A DNA stretch of 64,000 nt from Wenzhouxiangella sp. XN24 (lineage in GTDB: Bacteria; Pseudomonadota; Gammaproteobacteria; Steroidobacterales; XN24). The notes beneath the pieces are model-generated. The model made no database searches. It was not told the origin of the DNA and was given only the letters and a program-made list of their open reading frames with translations. The stretch lies in the NCBI RefSeq assembly GCF_011064545.1, contig NZ_JAAMFG010000021.1:1-64000 (forward strand), in the 5' to 3' direction. Shown piece by piece: positions 26,981-36,109 of this stretch (its first letter is position 1; each line of letters begins with the position of its first letter). The position numbers were made by a program, and so were the translations under genes.

Positions 26981-27772
26981 ATGAACCCTCCGGCGCCGGA
27001 CCCCGTGCTCGCCAGCTTTCCCCAACCCTTCACCGCGCTGGTCGCCGGGGCGAATCGCGGCATCGGCCTGGCTTTCGTCCGGCACCTCGTGGCGGGCGGG
27101 CAGGCGCGACGGATCTGGGCGGGCTGTCGGGACCCGGAGGCGGCCGGGGAACTGGCCGAGCTCGCCGCCGTCGCGCCGGCCGTGCGCATCCTGCAACTCG
27201 ACGTCACCGACGAGCAGGTCCTCGCCGACGCCGCCCGGGAGGCGGGCGAAGAAGGCTCGACGGTCGAGTTGCTGATCAACTGCGCCGGATTCCTGCACAG
27301 GCCGGGTGGACCGCAACCGGAACGGCGTCTTGCCGAGGTCCGCGCAGACTGGCTCCAGGAGTCGTTCGCGGTCAACGCGGCCGGCCCGTTGTTGCTGGCC
27401 AAGCACTTCGAGCGGCTGTTGCCGCGGCGGGATCGTGTCGTGTTCGCGAGCCTCTCCGCCCGCGTGGGCAGCATCGGCGACAACCGGCTCGGCGGCTGGT
27501 ATGCCTATCGTGCGGCCAAGGCGGCGCAGAACATGTTCATCCGGACGTTATCCATCGAGCTGGCACGTCGCGCGCGCGGTTCGATCTGTGTCGCCTTGCA
27601 TCCCGGCACCACCGACACCGGCCTGTCGCGCCCGTTCCAGGCCGGTGTTCCCGAGGGCAAGCTGTTCAACACGGCGTTTTCGGCCGGGCGGCTGCTCGCG
27701 GTGATCGACGGGCTGAAACGCGACGACACCGGCGGATTCTTCGCCTGGAACGGGGAGCGAATTCCCTGGTGA
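26981..27772 (+). CDS. SDR-family oxidoreductase (C-factor-like)
   Basis: This 263-residue short-chain dehydrogenase has the cofactor motif AGANRGIGLAF, NCAGFLH, a catalytic Ser (ASLSARVGSIGDN) and YRAAKAAQNM. The GSIxDN and RAAKAALN features are those of the CsgA/C-factor subgroup. It is divergent from the MscS gene (120-base gap) and converges on the arm-like membrane gene with 18 bases between stops. The substrate is unknown. Confidence 0.92.
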   Translation: MNPPAPDPVLASFPQPFTALVAGANRGIGLAFVRHLVAGGQARRIWAGCRDPEAAGELAELAAVAPAVRILQLDVTDEQVLADAAREAGEEGSTVELLINCAGFLHRPGGPQPERRLAEVRADWLQESFAVNAAGPLLLAKHFERLLPRRDRVVFASLSARVGSIGDNRLGGWYAYRAAKAAQNMFIRTLSIELARRARGSICVALHPGTTDTGLSRPFQAGVPEGKLFNTAFSAGRLLAVIDGLKRDDTGGFFAWNGERIPW

Positions 27773-27790
27773 GGGGAGGCGCGACGTTGC

Positions 27791-28180
27791 TCAGCGCAGC
27801 AGCCAGACCACCGCGAGGCCCAGCAATGCGGCGAAGCCAAGGCCCAGGCCGAACGCCAGCAGGGGCTTGTCTTCGAGAAGGCCGACGAAAAAGCCGCGGC
27901 GGGGCGCCGCGGCGCTGAGCTCGCCGGAGCGGGCCAGTTCGCTTTCCACCGCGAGGATGCGGCGCGCCTGCGCGAGCGCCTCGCGGGCGCCGTCCGCGTT
28001 GAGTTCCGGAAACAGGCCGAGGGTCCGGCGGCGCGCGAAACCGTCCACCGAATAGACCAGCACCCAGCACTTCGTGCCGTTGGGAAACACCGAGAACACC
28101 AGCCCTTCCCCCAGCGGGGTGTCGTAGCGGCGTTCTTTCGGCGGCAGGTCGCGAAAATAGTCGTCCGTCAGCTTGCTCAT
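27791..28180 (-). CDS. Membrane-anchored protein with an integrase arm-type (DUF4102-like) domain
   Basis: The first about 80 residues (LGEGLVFSVFPNGTKCWVLV, RRTLGLFPELNADGAREAL, ARRIL) closely follow the arm-type DNA-binding domain that normally begins tyrosine integrases. No integrase core follows; instead there is a linker and one C-terminal transmembrane helix (about 108-128). The total is 129 residues. Its ATG overlaps the stop of the CPA2 antiporter gene (ATGA), so it is translated with it. This is not an integrase fragment in a mobile element as far as I can see, since no att site, tRNA or phage gene is nearby. The function is unknown. Confidence 0.82.
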   Translation of the reverse strand: MSKLTDDYFRDLPPKERRYDTPLGEGLVFSVFPNGTKCWVLVYSVDGFARRRTLGLFPELNADGAREALAQARRILAVESELARSGELSAAAPRRGFFVGLLEDKPLLAFGLGLGFAALLGLAVVWLLR

Positions 28181-29970
28181 TTCTCTTTGGCCTTCACCGC
28201 GCTTTCCACGTCATGTTCGTCGCTATGGAACAGGAACGCGAGTTCCCGTTCAGCCTCGCGGACCGTCTGCACGAGGCGGCCCTCGTCCTGGTCCACCGCG
28301 CGTTCCCGCTCCAGCAGGTTCTCGTCGAAGCGGCGGAACTGGCGGATGCTGTCGGCCGCCATGTCCGGCGGATCGCCAAGCGCCTGCAACAGGTTCTCCG
28401 CCATTTCCAGGCTCGACACGTAGTTTTCGCGAATGACGTAGTCCACGTTCCGGTTGCGCAAGGCCCGCGCATGGGCGCGATCGGTGGCGCGGGCAAATAT
28501 CTTCAGGTGCGGGAAATGGTGTTTCACCAGTTCGACCGTGCGCACGGAAGCCTCGATATCCTCGATGGCGACCACGAACAGCTTGGCTTTTTCCACGTGC
28601 GCCGCGCGCAACAAATCCAGGCGCGTCGTGTCGCCGTAATAGACGACGTTGCCGAAGCGGCGCACGAAGTCGACCTGCCGGCTGTCGGACTCGAGCGCGG
28701 TGAAGGGGATCCGGCGCATGTTCAGGACGCGCGCTACGACCTGGCCGAAGCGACCGAGGCCGGCGATGATGACCTCGTGGTCGCGATCGGATTCCACCTT
28801 GTCCCATTCACGCTGGTCTTCCTTCTCGCGGGTGGCCCGGCCGACGCGTTCATCGGCGATCACCAGGAAGGGCGTCGCCATCATGGACAGGCTGACGACC
28901 AGGATCAGCAGCTCGAACAGCTCGCGATCGATGAGGTTGCCCTGCAATGCGGCGGCGAACAGGACGAAGGCGAATTCGCCGCCCTGGGCGAGCACGAACG
29001 CCAGGCTGCGCGCCGAGCTGGTCGGCAGGCCGCTGAGCCGGCCGACCACGAACAGCACCAGCGCTTTCAGGGCGATCAACGCCACGGTCATGGCGATGAT
29101 CCGCCAGGGTATTTCGACCAGCAGGCCGAGGTTGGTGGACATCCCGACGGCGACGAAGAACAGGCCGAGCAGCAGGCCCTTGAAGGGCTCGATCTCGGCC
29201 TCCAGTTCGTGGCGGAACTCGGAATCCGCCAGCAGCACGCCGGCGAGGAAGGCGCCGAGCCCGGCCGAGAGCCCGACCTGGGTCATCAGCAGCGCGGAGC
29301 CGACCACCACCACCAGTGCAGTGGCCGTGAATATCTCGTGGCCCCCGTCGCGGGCCGCGATCCGGAACATCGGCCGCAACAGCCAGCGACCGCCCGCAAT
29401 CAGGGCCAGCACGGCGCCGATCTGCAACACGTACCCGCTGCCTGAGACCGGCGTGCCGCCGGCCCCCGGGGCGAGCATCGGGATCAGGGCGAGCAGTGGA
29501 ATGACGGCGATATCCTGCAACAGCAGGATGGTGAAGGCGGTCCGGCCGTGCCGCGTCGTCAGTTGCCGGCGCTCGGCCAGCAATTGGAGCACGAAGGCCG
29601 TGGAGGACAGTGCCAGGATCAGGCCGACGATCAGCGCCGATTTCCACGCCAGGCCGAAAGCGATTGCCGCGCCCGCCAGCACTGCGCCGGTGACGAGGAC
29701 CTGCGCTGCACCGGTGCCGAAGATGCCGCGCCGGAGCGCCCACAGGCGGGTCGGCTGCAATTCCAGCCCGATGATGAACAGCAGCAGGACCACGCCGAAC
29801 TCGGCCAGGTGGAGAATCCGGTCGACGTCGGCGAACAGCTTCAGTCCCCAGGGCCCGATGATGATGCCCGCCGCGAGGTAGCCGAGGATCGAGCCGAAAC
29901 CGAGCCGACGGGCGATGGGCACGGCGATCACGGCGGCTACGAGATACGCGAGCAGTTCGGTCAGCGACAT
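28177..29970 (-). CDS. CPA2 cation:proton antiporter with an RCK_N domain (KefB/YbaL-like)
   Basis: This 597-residue protein has about 12-13 hydrophobic segments (1-385), a short charged linker (about 390-415) and a cytoplasmic TrkA-N/RCK_N domain (about 418-535, IIAGLGRFGQVVARVL, then ALESDSRQVDF). A C-terminal charged helix follows. Homologues exchange K+ or Na+ for H+, and some are glutathione-gated. The next gene starts within its stop codon. Confidence 0.92.
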   Translation of the reverse strand: MSLTELLAYLVAAVIAVPIARRLGFGSILGYLAAGIIIGPWGLKLFADVDRILHLAEFGVVLLLFIIGLELQPTRLWALRRGIFGTGAAQVLVTGAVLAGAAIAFGLAWKSALIVGLILALSSTAFVLQLLAERRQLTTRHGRTAFTILLLQDIAVIPLLALIPMLAPGAGGTPVSGSGYVLQIGAVLALIAGGRWLLRPMFRIAARDGGHEIFTATALVVVVGSALLMTQVGLSAGLGAFLAGVLLADSEFRHELEAEIEPFKGLLLGLFFVAVGMSTNLGLLVEIPWRIIAMTVALIALKALVLFVVGRLSGLPTSSARSLAFVLAQGGEFAFVLFAAALQGNLIDRELFELLILVVSLSMMATPFLVIADERVGRATREKEDQREWDKVESDRDHEVIIAGLGRFGQVVARVLNMRRIPFTALESDSRQVDFVRRFGNVVYYGDTTRLDLLRAAHVEKAKLFVVAIEDIEASVRTVELVKHHFPHLKIFARATDRAHARALRNRNVDYVIRENYVSSLEMAENLLQALGDPPDMAADSIRQFRRFDENLLERERAVDQDEGRLVQTVREAERELAFLFHSDEHDVESAVKAKEK

Positions 29971-30170
29971 CGAATTCTCAGGAAAGGGCGGGCGCCATCA
30001 GGCAGAGCATAACCAAGCGGGCGGCGAATTTCCCGGCCGGAAACATGAAGCTTTTCCGTCAAGCCATTATGCTTGTAGGGGATGCGTAGCGAGTCGCACC
30101 CCTCGAGCATGGCATGAATCCGTGCGACTGACAGGTATCGCGCCCCACAAGCCCGCCCAGGAGCCCCGGA

Positions 30171-31574
30171 ATGGATTACGAAATGGCCCGCCGGCCCGAA
30201 GTCTGGTTGATCACCCTCGCGGGCATCGGCTGGTTCGCGTGCGGTGCCGACGGCGGTCTCGCGGGAATCCTGGCCGCCACGGTGCCGGGGGCGCTGCTGC
30301 TGGCGTGTGCCGTGGGCATGGTGTTCTTTCCGGGCGACCGGCTGATCCCCCGGACCGGGGTGACGGGGGCGTTCGTCGGGCTGGTGTTCGCGGTGCTGTT
30401 GCTGCTGTTCGCGCCCTTGACGGCGGTGTTCCTGGGCGCGCTGTCCGTCGGGGCCGGACTCGCGGCGGCTCGGCTTGCGGCGGACGACCTGGTGGTTCCG
30501 GAGGGTTTGCCCGTTCCGGAACTCGACCTGGCATTGAGCGCGGAAATCGCGCTGGACGAGACGGTGCTGGGCAGTCTCACCACCATCATGGGCGTCTACA
30601 GCGAGCCGGTGCAGGCCCGGGTCGGCGAGGAGCTCGAGGCCACGCTCGACTGGTTGCGGGCGGGCGGCTGGCTGGAGAACCCGGCCGCGTTTCACGAGGC
30701 GCCGCCGCCGATCGGCCCGTCGGCCATCGCGGAGCGGCGCAGTGCCGGCCTGGACTGCGAGATCATGCGTTTCGAGAGCGAGTTCGCGCCGCGCCAGGGC
30801 GCCCCGGGTCGCGACCGGTGGCTCGGCTACCGGGCGAACCGGACCGAGGAGGTGCGCATCGTGCGCAGCGGACGGACGCGCGACTGGCTGATCTGCGTCC
30901 ACGGCCTTGCCATGGGCCGCGACTGGCTCGACCTGCGCGCCATGAATGCGGGCTGGCTGCACCAGACGGGGCTCAACCTGGCGTTGCCCGTGCTGCCGCT
31001 GCATGGCCCCCGGTCGATCCATGGCGTCGCCAGTGGCGCCGGCTTTATTTCCGGCGACGTGAGCAACACGCTGCACGCGTTGACGCAAACCGTCTGGGAT
31101 GTCCGGCGCCTGGTGGCCTGGCTTCGCGACGAAGGGGCCGAGCGGATCGGCCTGATGGGTCTCTCGCTGGGCGGCTACACCACCGCGCTCATCGCCTCGC
31201 TGGAGGACGATATCGATTGCGCGATCGCGGGCATCCCGGCGGCCGAATTCGGCGAGCTGACCTGCTATCACGCCAGCGGCCGTGCGCTGGCCCTGGCCAC
31301 CGCCGAGGGCATCACGCCGGATCGAATCTCGCTTGCGCTGACCCCGGTGTCGCCGCTGGCCCTGCCCCCCCGGATCGCGCGGGAGCGGCGCTTCATATTC
31401 GGTGCCCTCGCCGATCGCTTCGTGCCGCCCGGGCAGGTGGACGCGTTGTGGCGTCACTGGGAGCAGCCAGAGATCGAGTGGTATCCCGGCGGCCACCTGG
31501 GCTTCCGCTTTCATCGTTCCGTGACCACCTTCGTCGATCGCGCCCTGCGCGCGACCATCCTGCAGCCCCGCTGA
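30171..31574 (+). CDS. Membrane-anchored alpha/beta hydrolase
   Basis: This 467-residue protein has three N-terminal hydrophobic segments (about 11-110), then a linker and a C-terminal alpha/beta hydrolase domain (about 230-460). The oxyanion region is CVHGLAMG, the nucleophile elbow is GLSLGGY, and the later Asp (ALADRFVPP) and His (GGHLGF) complete a likely triad. Ester or lipid hydrolysis is likely, with no substrate visible. AGGAG precedes the ATG. The ABC1 kinase gene follows by 19 bases and is probably co-transcribed. Confidence 0.87.
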   Translation: MDYEMARRPEVWLITLAGIGWFACGADGGLAGILAATVPGALLLACAVGMVFFPGDRLIPRTGVTGAFVGLVFAVLLLLFAPLTAVFLGALSVGAGLAAARLAADDLVVPEGLPVPELDLALSAEIALDETVLGSLTTIMGVYSEPVQARVGEELEATLDWLRAGGWLENPAAFHEAPPPIGPSAIAERRSAGLDCEIMRFESEFAPRQGAPGRDRWLGYRANRTEEVRIVRSGRTRDWLICVHGLAMGRDWLDLRAMNAGWLHQTGLNLALPVLPLHGPRSIHGVASGAGFISGDVSNTLHALTQTVWDVRRLVAWLRDEGAERIGLMGLSLGGYTTALIASLEDDIDCAIAGIPAAEFGELTCYHASGRALALATAEGITPDRISLALTPVSPLALPPRIARERRFIFGALADRFVPPGQVDALWRHWEQPEIEWYPGGHLGFRFHRSVTTFVDRALRATILQPR

Positions 31575-31593
31575 GGCGCCCCGGAGAATCATC

Positions 31594-32904
31594 ATGAGCA
31601 ATGCCGCCGAACTGCTCGGCCTGACGGTGAAAGGCGCGCTGCGCCTGGGGCAGACCGGGCGGGTGCTCGCCGGCACGGGGGTGAGCTGGCTGATGGGCGA
31701 CCGCCCACCGCCGCCGCGCCTCGTGCGCCAGACCTTCGAGCGCCTCGGCGCGACCTACGTCAAGCTCGGCCAGTTCATCGCCAGCTCGCCGTCCATGTTC
31801 CCGGAGCCCTGGGTCACCGAGTTCCAGCACTGCCTGGACCGCACCTCGCCGTTGCCCTGGCGCACCATCCGCCGCGCCCTGCGCGAGGAGCTCGGCGACA
31901 AGGTCGAGTCCGAGTTCAGCTGGATCGATCCGGAGCCGCTGGCGTCCGCGTCCATCGCCCAGGTGCACGCCGCGCGCCTCAAGACGGGTGAAGACGTGGT
32001 GTTGAAGGTGCGCAAGCCCGGCGTCGAGAAAGTCATCGTCACCGACCTGAACCTGCTGTACCTGGTGGCGCGCGTCGCGGAACGTGTCACGCCCGGCGCC
32101 GCGCATGCCTCCCTCGCGGCCATCGTGGAAGAGATCCAGGGCTCGATGATGGAGGAGTGCGACTTCGTTCGCGAGGCCGCCAACATCGAGGCCTTCCGCG
32201 TCTATCTGGACGATACGCTGAACCGGAGCGCGGCGGTCCCACGCGTCTACCCGGCCTTGAGCACGGGGCGCGTGCTGACCATGGAGCGGTTCTTCGGCGC
32301 CTCCCTGACGGACCCGGCCGGCTTGCGCCGCTGCACCGACGATCCCGAGGGCCTGTTGGTCACGGCGCTGAACACCTGGTTCGGCAGCCTGATGCATTGC
32401 CGGACCTTTCATGCCGACCTGCACGCCGGCAACCTGATGGCGCTGCGCGACGGGCGCATCGGCTTCATCGATTTCGGCATCGTCGGGCGCATTCGCGAAG
32501 AGACCTGGCGCGCCATGTTCGCCCTTGCCGACGGCCTGCCGAGAGGGGATTTCAAGGCGGTCGCGGAGGGTCTCGCGACCATGGGCGCCACCCGCGAAGG
32601 GGTGGATACGGCGCGACTTGCGACCGACCTCGAGGCGCTGTTCCGGCGGCTTGATCTTGCGCCCGGTGGGCCCGGCGACGCGGCGGACTACCCGGTCTAC
32701 GACGAGCCGCCGGAAGACGAGGACCTGAACCGTGCGCTGATGGAACTCGTGGCGGTCGGTCGCCGCCACGGCATTCGTTTCCCGCGCGAGTTCACCCTGC
32801 TGGTGAAGCAGTTCCTCTATTTCGACCGCTACATCCGGATGCTGGCGCCGGATCTCGCGCTGTTCGGCGACGCGAGGGTCAATGCCCTGCCGAGCCTCGG
32901 GTGA
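31594..32904 (+). CDS. ABC1/UbiB-family atypical kinase
   Basis: ABC1 (UbiB/AarF) proteins are kinase-fold ATPases tied to ubiquinone and lipid metabolism. The 436-residue protein shows the family's KxGQ motif (YVKLGQFIASSP), the Ala-rich loop ASIAQVHAA, the Lys of VVLKVRKPG, and the catalytic FHADLHAGN, then FIDFGIVG. It is shorter than E. coli UbiB (about 546) and lacks its C-terminal transmembrane pair. With no ubi genes nearby, it is better called an ABC1-family kinase than UbiB. It forms a pair with the upstream hydrolase. Confidence 0.9.
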   Translation: MSNAAELLGLTVKGALRLGQTGRVLAGTGVSWLMGDRPPPPRLVRQTFERLGATYVKLGQFIASSPSMFPEPWVTEFQHCLDRTSPLPWRTIRRALREELGDKVESEFSWIDPEPLASASIAQVHAARLKTGEDVVLKVRKPGVEKVIVTDLNLLYLVARVAERVTPGAAHASLAAIVEEIQGSMMEECDFVREAANIEAFRVYLDDTLNRSAAVPRVYPALSTGRVLTMERFFGASLTDPAGLRRCTDDPEGLLVTALNTWFGSLMHCRTFHADLHAGNLMALRDGRIGFIDFGIVGRIREETWRAMFALADGLPRGDFKAVAEGLATMGATREGVDTARLATDLEALFRRLDLAPGGPGDAADYPVYDEPPEDEDLNRALMELVAVGRRHGIRFPREFTLLVKQFLYFDRYIRMLAPDLALFGDARVNALPSLG

Positions 32905-32957
32905 CCAACAGTCTCCAAGCGTCGGCTTGAAGATGCCCGGCGCCGCCTTGGTTGCCC

Positions 32958-33593
32958 TCAGGGCAGGTACGAATCGCGCCAGCGCAGCACGACATTGAAC
33001 GAGATGGAGACGCGCAGTTCGTCCGACAGGTTCGGATGCACCAGGTGGTGCAGGAACGCCGGCCACAGCATGATCTCGCCGGCGCGCGGCAGGATGCGGT
33101 GCTCGGGATCCACCTGCGGATCGCCGCGCACCGCCATCATGTTGGCCTGCGGGCGCGGGTCGTAGAAACTGATCGCGCCCGGGTTGCGGTCGGCGCGTCC
33201 CGGCAGTGGCTTGGGTTCGGGCACCTGCAGGTAGTAGGTCCCGCTCAGCCACGAGTGCGGGTGATTGTGCAGGTTGTGGTAGTCGCCGAAGCGATTGATG
33301 TTCGCCCAGGCCTGCACGTGGTAGTCCAGCTCGTAGTCGACGCCGGCGGCCCTTGCGTAGTCCAGCACGGCGCGCTTGACGCAGCTCTTCAGCCAGCCGA
33401 TCGCCGGGTGCTCGTTGTCGAACAGGTTGCCCTCGAGGTACTTGGTGGTGAGGTCCGGCCGCGCCTTTTCCATCCCGGTGAGCAGCTCCAGCAGCACCGG
33501 GTTGGCGCGCTCGGCGCCCGGCAGGCGATGACGCAGCATCAGTGTCGGCCAGAGCCGCGTGATCTCGGGTGTGTCTGCTGTCGGCTTGGTCAT
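32958..33593 (-). CDS. Putative 2OG-Fe(II) oxygenase (TIGR02466-type)
   Basis: This 211-residue protein matches a family of small cupin-fold dioxygenases. Iron ligands would come from HNLHNHPHSWLSGTYYLQVP and a distal His in LHHLVHP; Arg in SDELRVSISFNV is a candidate 2-oxoglutarate contact. The substrate is unknown. Its start overlaps the racemase stop by four bases (ATGA), so both are in a minus-strand operon with DUF6231 upstream. Confidence 0.87.
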   Translation of the reverse strand: MTKPTADTPEITRLWPTLMLRHRLPGAERANPVLLELLTGMEKARPDLTTKYLEGNLFDNEHPAIGWLKSCVKRAVLDYARAAGVDYELDYHVQAWANINRFGDYHNLHNHPHSWLSGTYYLQVPEPKPLPGRADRNPGAISFYDPRPQANMMAVRGDPQVDPEHRILPRAGEIMLWPAFLHHLVHPNLSDELRVSISFNVVLRWRDSYLP

Positions 33594-34300
33594 GGCTCCA
33601 TCTCCTGGCGTTCGCCGAGGGCGTAATCGATCGCCTGTGACGCGTGGATCTCTGTCGTGTCGTAGAGGGGGATGTCAGTATCCTCGGGCCGCAGCAGCAG
33701 GCCGATCTCGGTACAGCCGAGGATCACGGCCTCGGCGCCGCGCGACGCCAGCGCCTCGACGACTTGCAGGTACGCGCGCCGGGAGCCCGGATTGATGGCG
33801 CCCCGGCACAGCTCTTCGTAGATGATCCGGTGCACGATTTCGCGCTGTGGCGCCTCGGGTACCAGCACCTCGATCCCGAAATCGGCCAGGCGATCACTGA
33901 AAAACGCCTGTTCCATGGTGAACCGCGTGCCCAGCAGCCCCACGCGCGTGATCCCGCCCCGGCGCAGCGCCGCCGCCGTCGCATCCGCGATATGCAACAA
34001 CGGGATATCGATCGCCCGGGCGATCTCCGGCGCGACCCTGTGCATGGTGTTGGTGCAGATCAGCAGGAAATCCGCGCCCGCCGACGCCACGCCCTTCGCC
34101 GCCGTCGAGAGCAGTTCAGCCATCGCGGGCCAGTCCTCGCGACGCTGGAGCGCCTCGATCTCCGCGAAATCGACGCTGTGCAAAATGATTTTCGCGGAGT
34201 GCAGCCCGCCGAGCCTGGCGCGAACCTGCTCGTTCAGCAGCCGGTAGTAGACCTGGGTCGATTCCCAGCTCATGCCGCCGAGCAGGCCGATGGTCTTCAT
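33590..34300 (-). CDS. Aspartate/glutamate racemase family protein (YgeA-like)
   Basis: This 236-residue PLP-independent racemase has two catalytic Cys in LICTNTMH and ILGCTEIGLL. The N-terminus TIGLLGGMSWEST is characteristic of the YgeA-type aspartate/glutamate racemases with broad amino-acid activity. It sits four bases after DUF6231 and overlaps the oxygenase gene. Confidence 0.93.
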   Translation of the reverse strand: MKTIGLLGGMSWESTQVYYRLLNEQVRARLGGLHSAKIILHSVDFAEIEALQRREDWPAMAELLSTAAKGVASAGADFLLICTNTMHRVAPEIARAIDIPLLHIADATAAALRRGGITRVGLLGTRFTMEQAFFSDRLADFGIEVLVPEAPQREIVHRIIYEELCRGAINPGSRRAYLQVVEALASRGAEAVILGCTEIGLLLRPEDTDIPLYDTTEIHASQAIDYALGERQEMEP

Positions 34301-34304
34301 GCTG

Positions 34305-34757
34305 CTACCAGCGGAAGCGCTGGAAATTCTCCGGGTGCGCCCAGTCGTCCGGATTGTTCCAGCGTCGTTCCGGGTTGTACTCGTCGATGTCGTAGCGCCA
34401 GGCGATGCGCCCGTCGTCGAGACGCTCGAACGGCGCCAGCGCGAGCGCCAGCAGCGCCTCGCGTCCCAGGCAGGACCGCGCAGGATCGGCCAGCAGCAGG
34501 AACCTGTCGGTGTGCAGGTTCTTCAGCCGGCCGAGCACGGCCTCCGCGGTGGGCTCATCGACCTGTTCCAGCAGGTCGCAGACGACGACGAAATCGAAAC
34601 GCCCCAGCGTGGCCAGAGTGTCCAGCGCGTCGGCGGCGGGTATCGCCGCCTCGGCCGGTATGCCATGCCCCCCGGGCGGCTCGCCGATCAACAGCAAGCG
34701 CGTCGGCGCCTCGCTCGCCAGCAGCGATGCCACGCATTCCTGTGCCGATACGCTCAT
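34305..34757 (-). CDS. DUF6231 protein
   Basis: This 150-residue protein matches the DUF6231 family known from Pseudomonas and relatives, including the diagnostic C-terminus WAHPENFQRFRW. Its middle reads like the later strands of a SAM-methyltransferase fold (RLLLIGE, FDFVVVCDLLEQV, RFLLLADP), but it is short, so methyltransferase activity is doubtful. The ATG at 34757 is chosen because homology starts there. It lies between DUF819 and the racemase with 4-13-base gaps, in one transcript. Confidence 0.85.
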   Translation of the reverse strand: MSVSAQECVASLLASEAPTRLLLIGEPPGGHGIPAEAAIPAADALDTLATLGRFDFVVVCDLLEQVDEPTAEAVLGRLKNLHTDRFLLLADPARSCLGREALLALALAPFERLDDGRIAWRYDIDEYNPERRWNNPDDWAHPENFQRFRW

Positions 34758-34770
34758 CAGTCCGCCGCGC

Positions 34771-36030
34771 TCATCCGGCGGCGATGACGCGCAGGATCTG
34801 GCCGCACAGCCAGGCGCCGTAGGTGCCGACGCCGTAGCCGAGCACCGCCAGCAATACACCGACCGGGGCCAGCGAGGGATGGAAGGCGGACGCCACGACG
34901 GGCGCGGAGGCGGCCCCCCCGACATTCGCCTGGCTGCCGACCGCGAGGTAGAAAAACGGCGCCTTGATCAGCTTGCCGACGATCAAGAGCAGGATGGCGT
35001 GGAAGCCGATCCAGATCATGCCGACGGCGAACAGCCCCGGGTTGCTGAGGACGGCCGTGATGTCCATCTGCATGCCGATACTGGCGACCAGGATGTAGAG
35101 GAAGGCGGAGCCCACCGTCGAGGCGCCGGCGCCTTCCAGTTTGCGCGCCGGCGTGAACGACAGCAGCAGGCCGCCGGTGGTGGCGATCACCACCAGCCAG
35201 AAAAAGCCGCTGGTCAGGCTGAAGCGGTCCAGTCCCGGCGCGTTGGCGGCGATCCACGGGGCGAGTGTGTCGGCGCCGAAATGCGCGACCGCGGTCACGC
35301 CGAAGCCGATGGCGGCGAGGAACATGAGGTCGGCAAGGCGCGGGATGCGTGCGTGCTGCGCGTGGTAGGCCTCGATGCGACGCTGCAAATCCTCGATGGC
35401 CGTGGTGTCGGCGCCCGTCTTCGCGTCGATGGCCTTGGCGCGTCCTGCGAAGAACAGCAGGATCGCCAGCCAGACGCTGGCGCACAGCACATCGACCGCG
35501 ATCATCTGGCCGAACAGGTTATTGCCGACGTCGAAGACTTCTTTCATCGCGGCCTGGTTGGCGCCTCCGCCGATCCAGCTGCCCGCGATGGTCGTCATGC
35601 CGCGCCACACGGCGTCGGGGCCGTCGCCCCCGACCGTCTCCGGCGAGATCGCGCCGACCACCAGCAACGCCAGCGGGCCGCCGACGATGATGCCGAAGGT
35701 GCCGGTGAAGAACATGATCACGGCCTTGTTGCCGAGGCGCGCCACCGCCGGCAGGTCGATCGACAGCGTGAGCAGCACCAGGCAGGCCGGCAGCAGGTAG
35801 CGGGAGGCGACGAAGTACAGCCGTGACTCGCTGCCGTCGATGATGTTGAAGGTGTTCAGCAGCGAAGGCAGGAAATAGCACAGCAGCAGGGCCGGGACAA
35901 AAGTGTAGAAGCGGCGGAAAAAAGGATGGCTGCTTTGCTGGGTCCAGAAGACGCCGCCGAGAATGATCGCCAGCAGTCCGAGGACCACGGCGTCGTTGGT
36001 GATCAGGGCGGTGGATTCGTTCATCGGCAT
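34771..36030 (-). CDS. DUF819 (YjcL-like) membrane protein
   Basis: This 419-residue integral membrane protein has about 11-12 helices. The family signature GSWIGGGANQAAMKEVF occurs near the middle, and QANVGGAASAPVVASAF occurs near the end. The repeated GGxAN-type motifs suggest an inverted-repeat transporter fold. The substrate is unknown. It is the first gene of the minus-strand group DUF819-DUF6231-racemase-oxygenase. Confidence 0.9.
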   Translation of the reverse strand: MPMNESTALITNDAVVLGLLAIILGGVFWTQQSSHPFFRRFYTFVPALLLCYFLPSLLNTFNIIDGSESRLYFVASRYLLPACLVLLTLSIDLPAVARLGNKAVIMFFTGTFGIIVGGPLALLVVGAISPETVGGDGPDAVWRGMTTIAGSWIGGGANQAAMKEVFDVGNNLFGQMIAVDVLCASVWLAILLFFAGRAKAIDAKTGADTTAIEDLQRRIEAYHAQHARIPRLADLMFLAAIGFGVTAVAHFGADTLAPWIAANAPGLDRFSLTSGFFWLVVIATTGGLLLSFTPARKLEGAGASTVGSAFLYILVASIGMQMDITAVLSNPGLFAVGMIWIGFHAILLLIVGKLIKAPFFYLAVGSQANVGGAASAPVVASAFHPSLAPVGVLLAVLGYGVGTYGAWLCGQILRVIAAG

Positions 36031-36109
36031 CCGGCTCCTTGCTGGCGGACGATTCTACCGGAGATGAGGCCGCGCTATGCTGCACGCTGGTTTTCCTTCG
36101 GAAGCGATC

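Noticed and set aside
26861-27406. N-terminal extension of the MscS-type gene by about 180 codons
   Set aside because: The extension is antisense to the SDR gene and would precede a good signal peptide; the ATG at 26860 fits better.
27791-28180. Integrase or mobile-element remnant
   Set aside because: Although the domain is integrase-like, there is no catalytic core fragment, attachment repeat, tRNA or phage gene, and the gene is coupled to an antiporter.
30110-30140. Sigma-54-like TGGCAT...GTGC before the alpha/beta hydrolase
   Set aside because: The GG-to-GC spacing is one base too long for a sigma-54 promoter.
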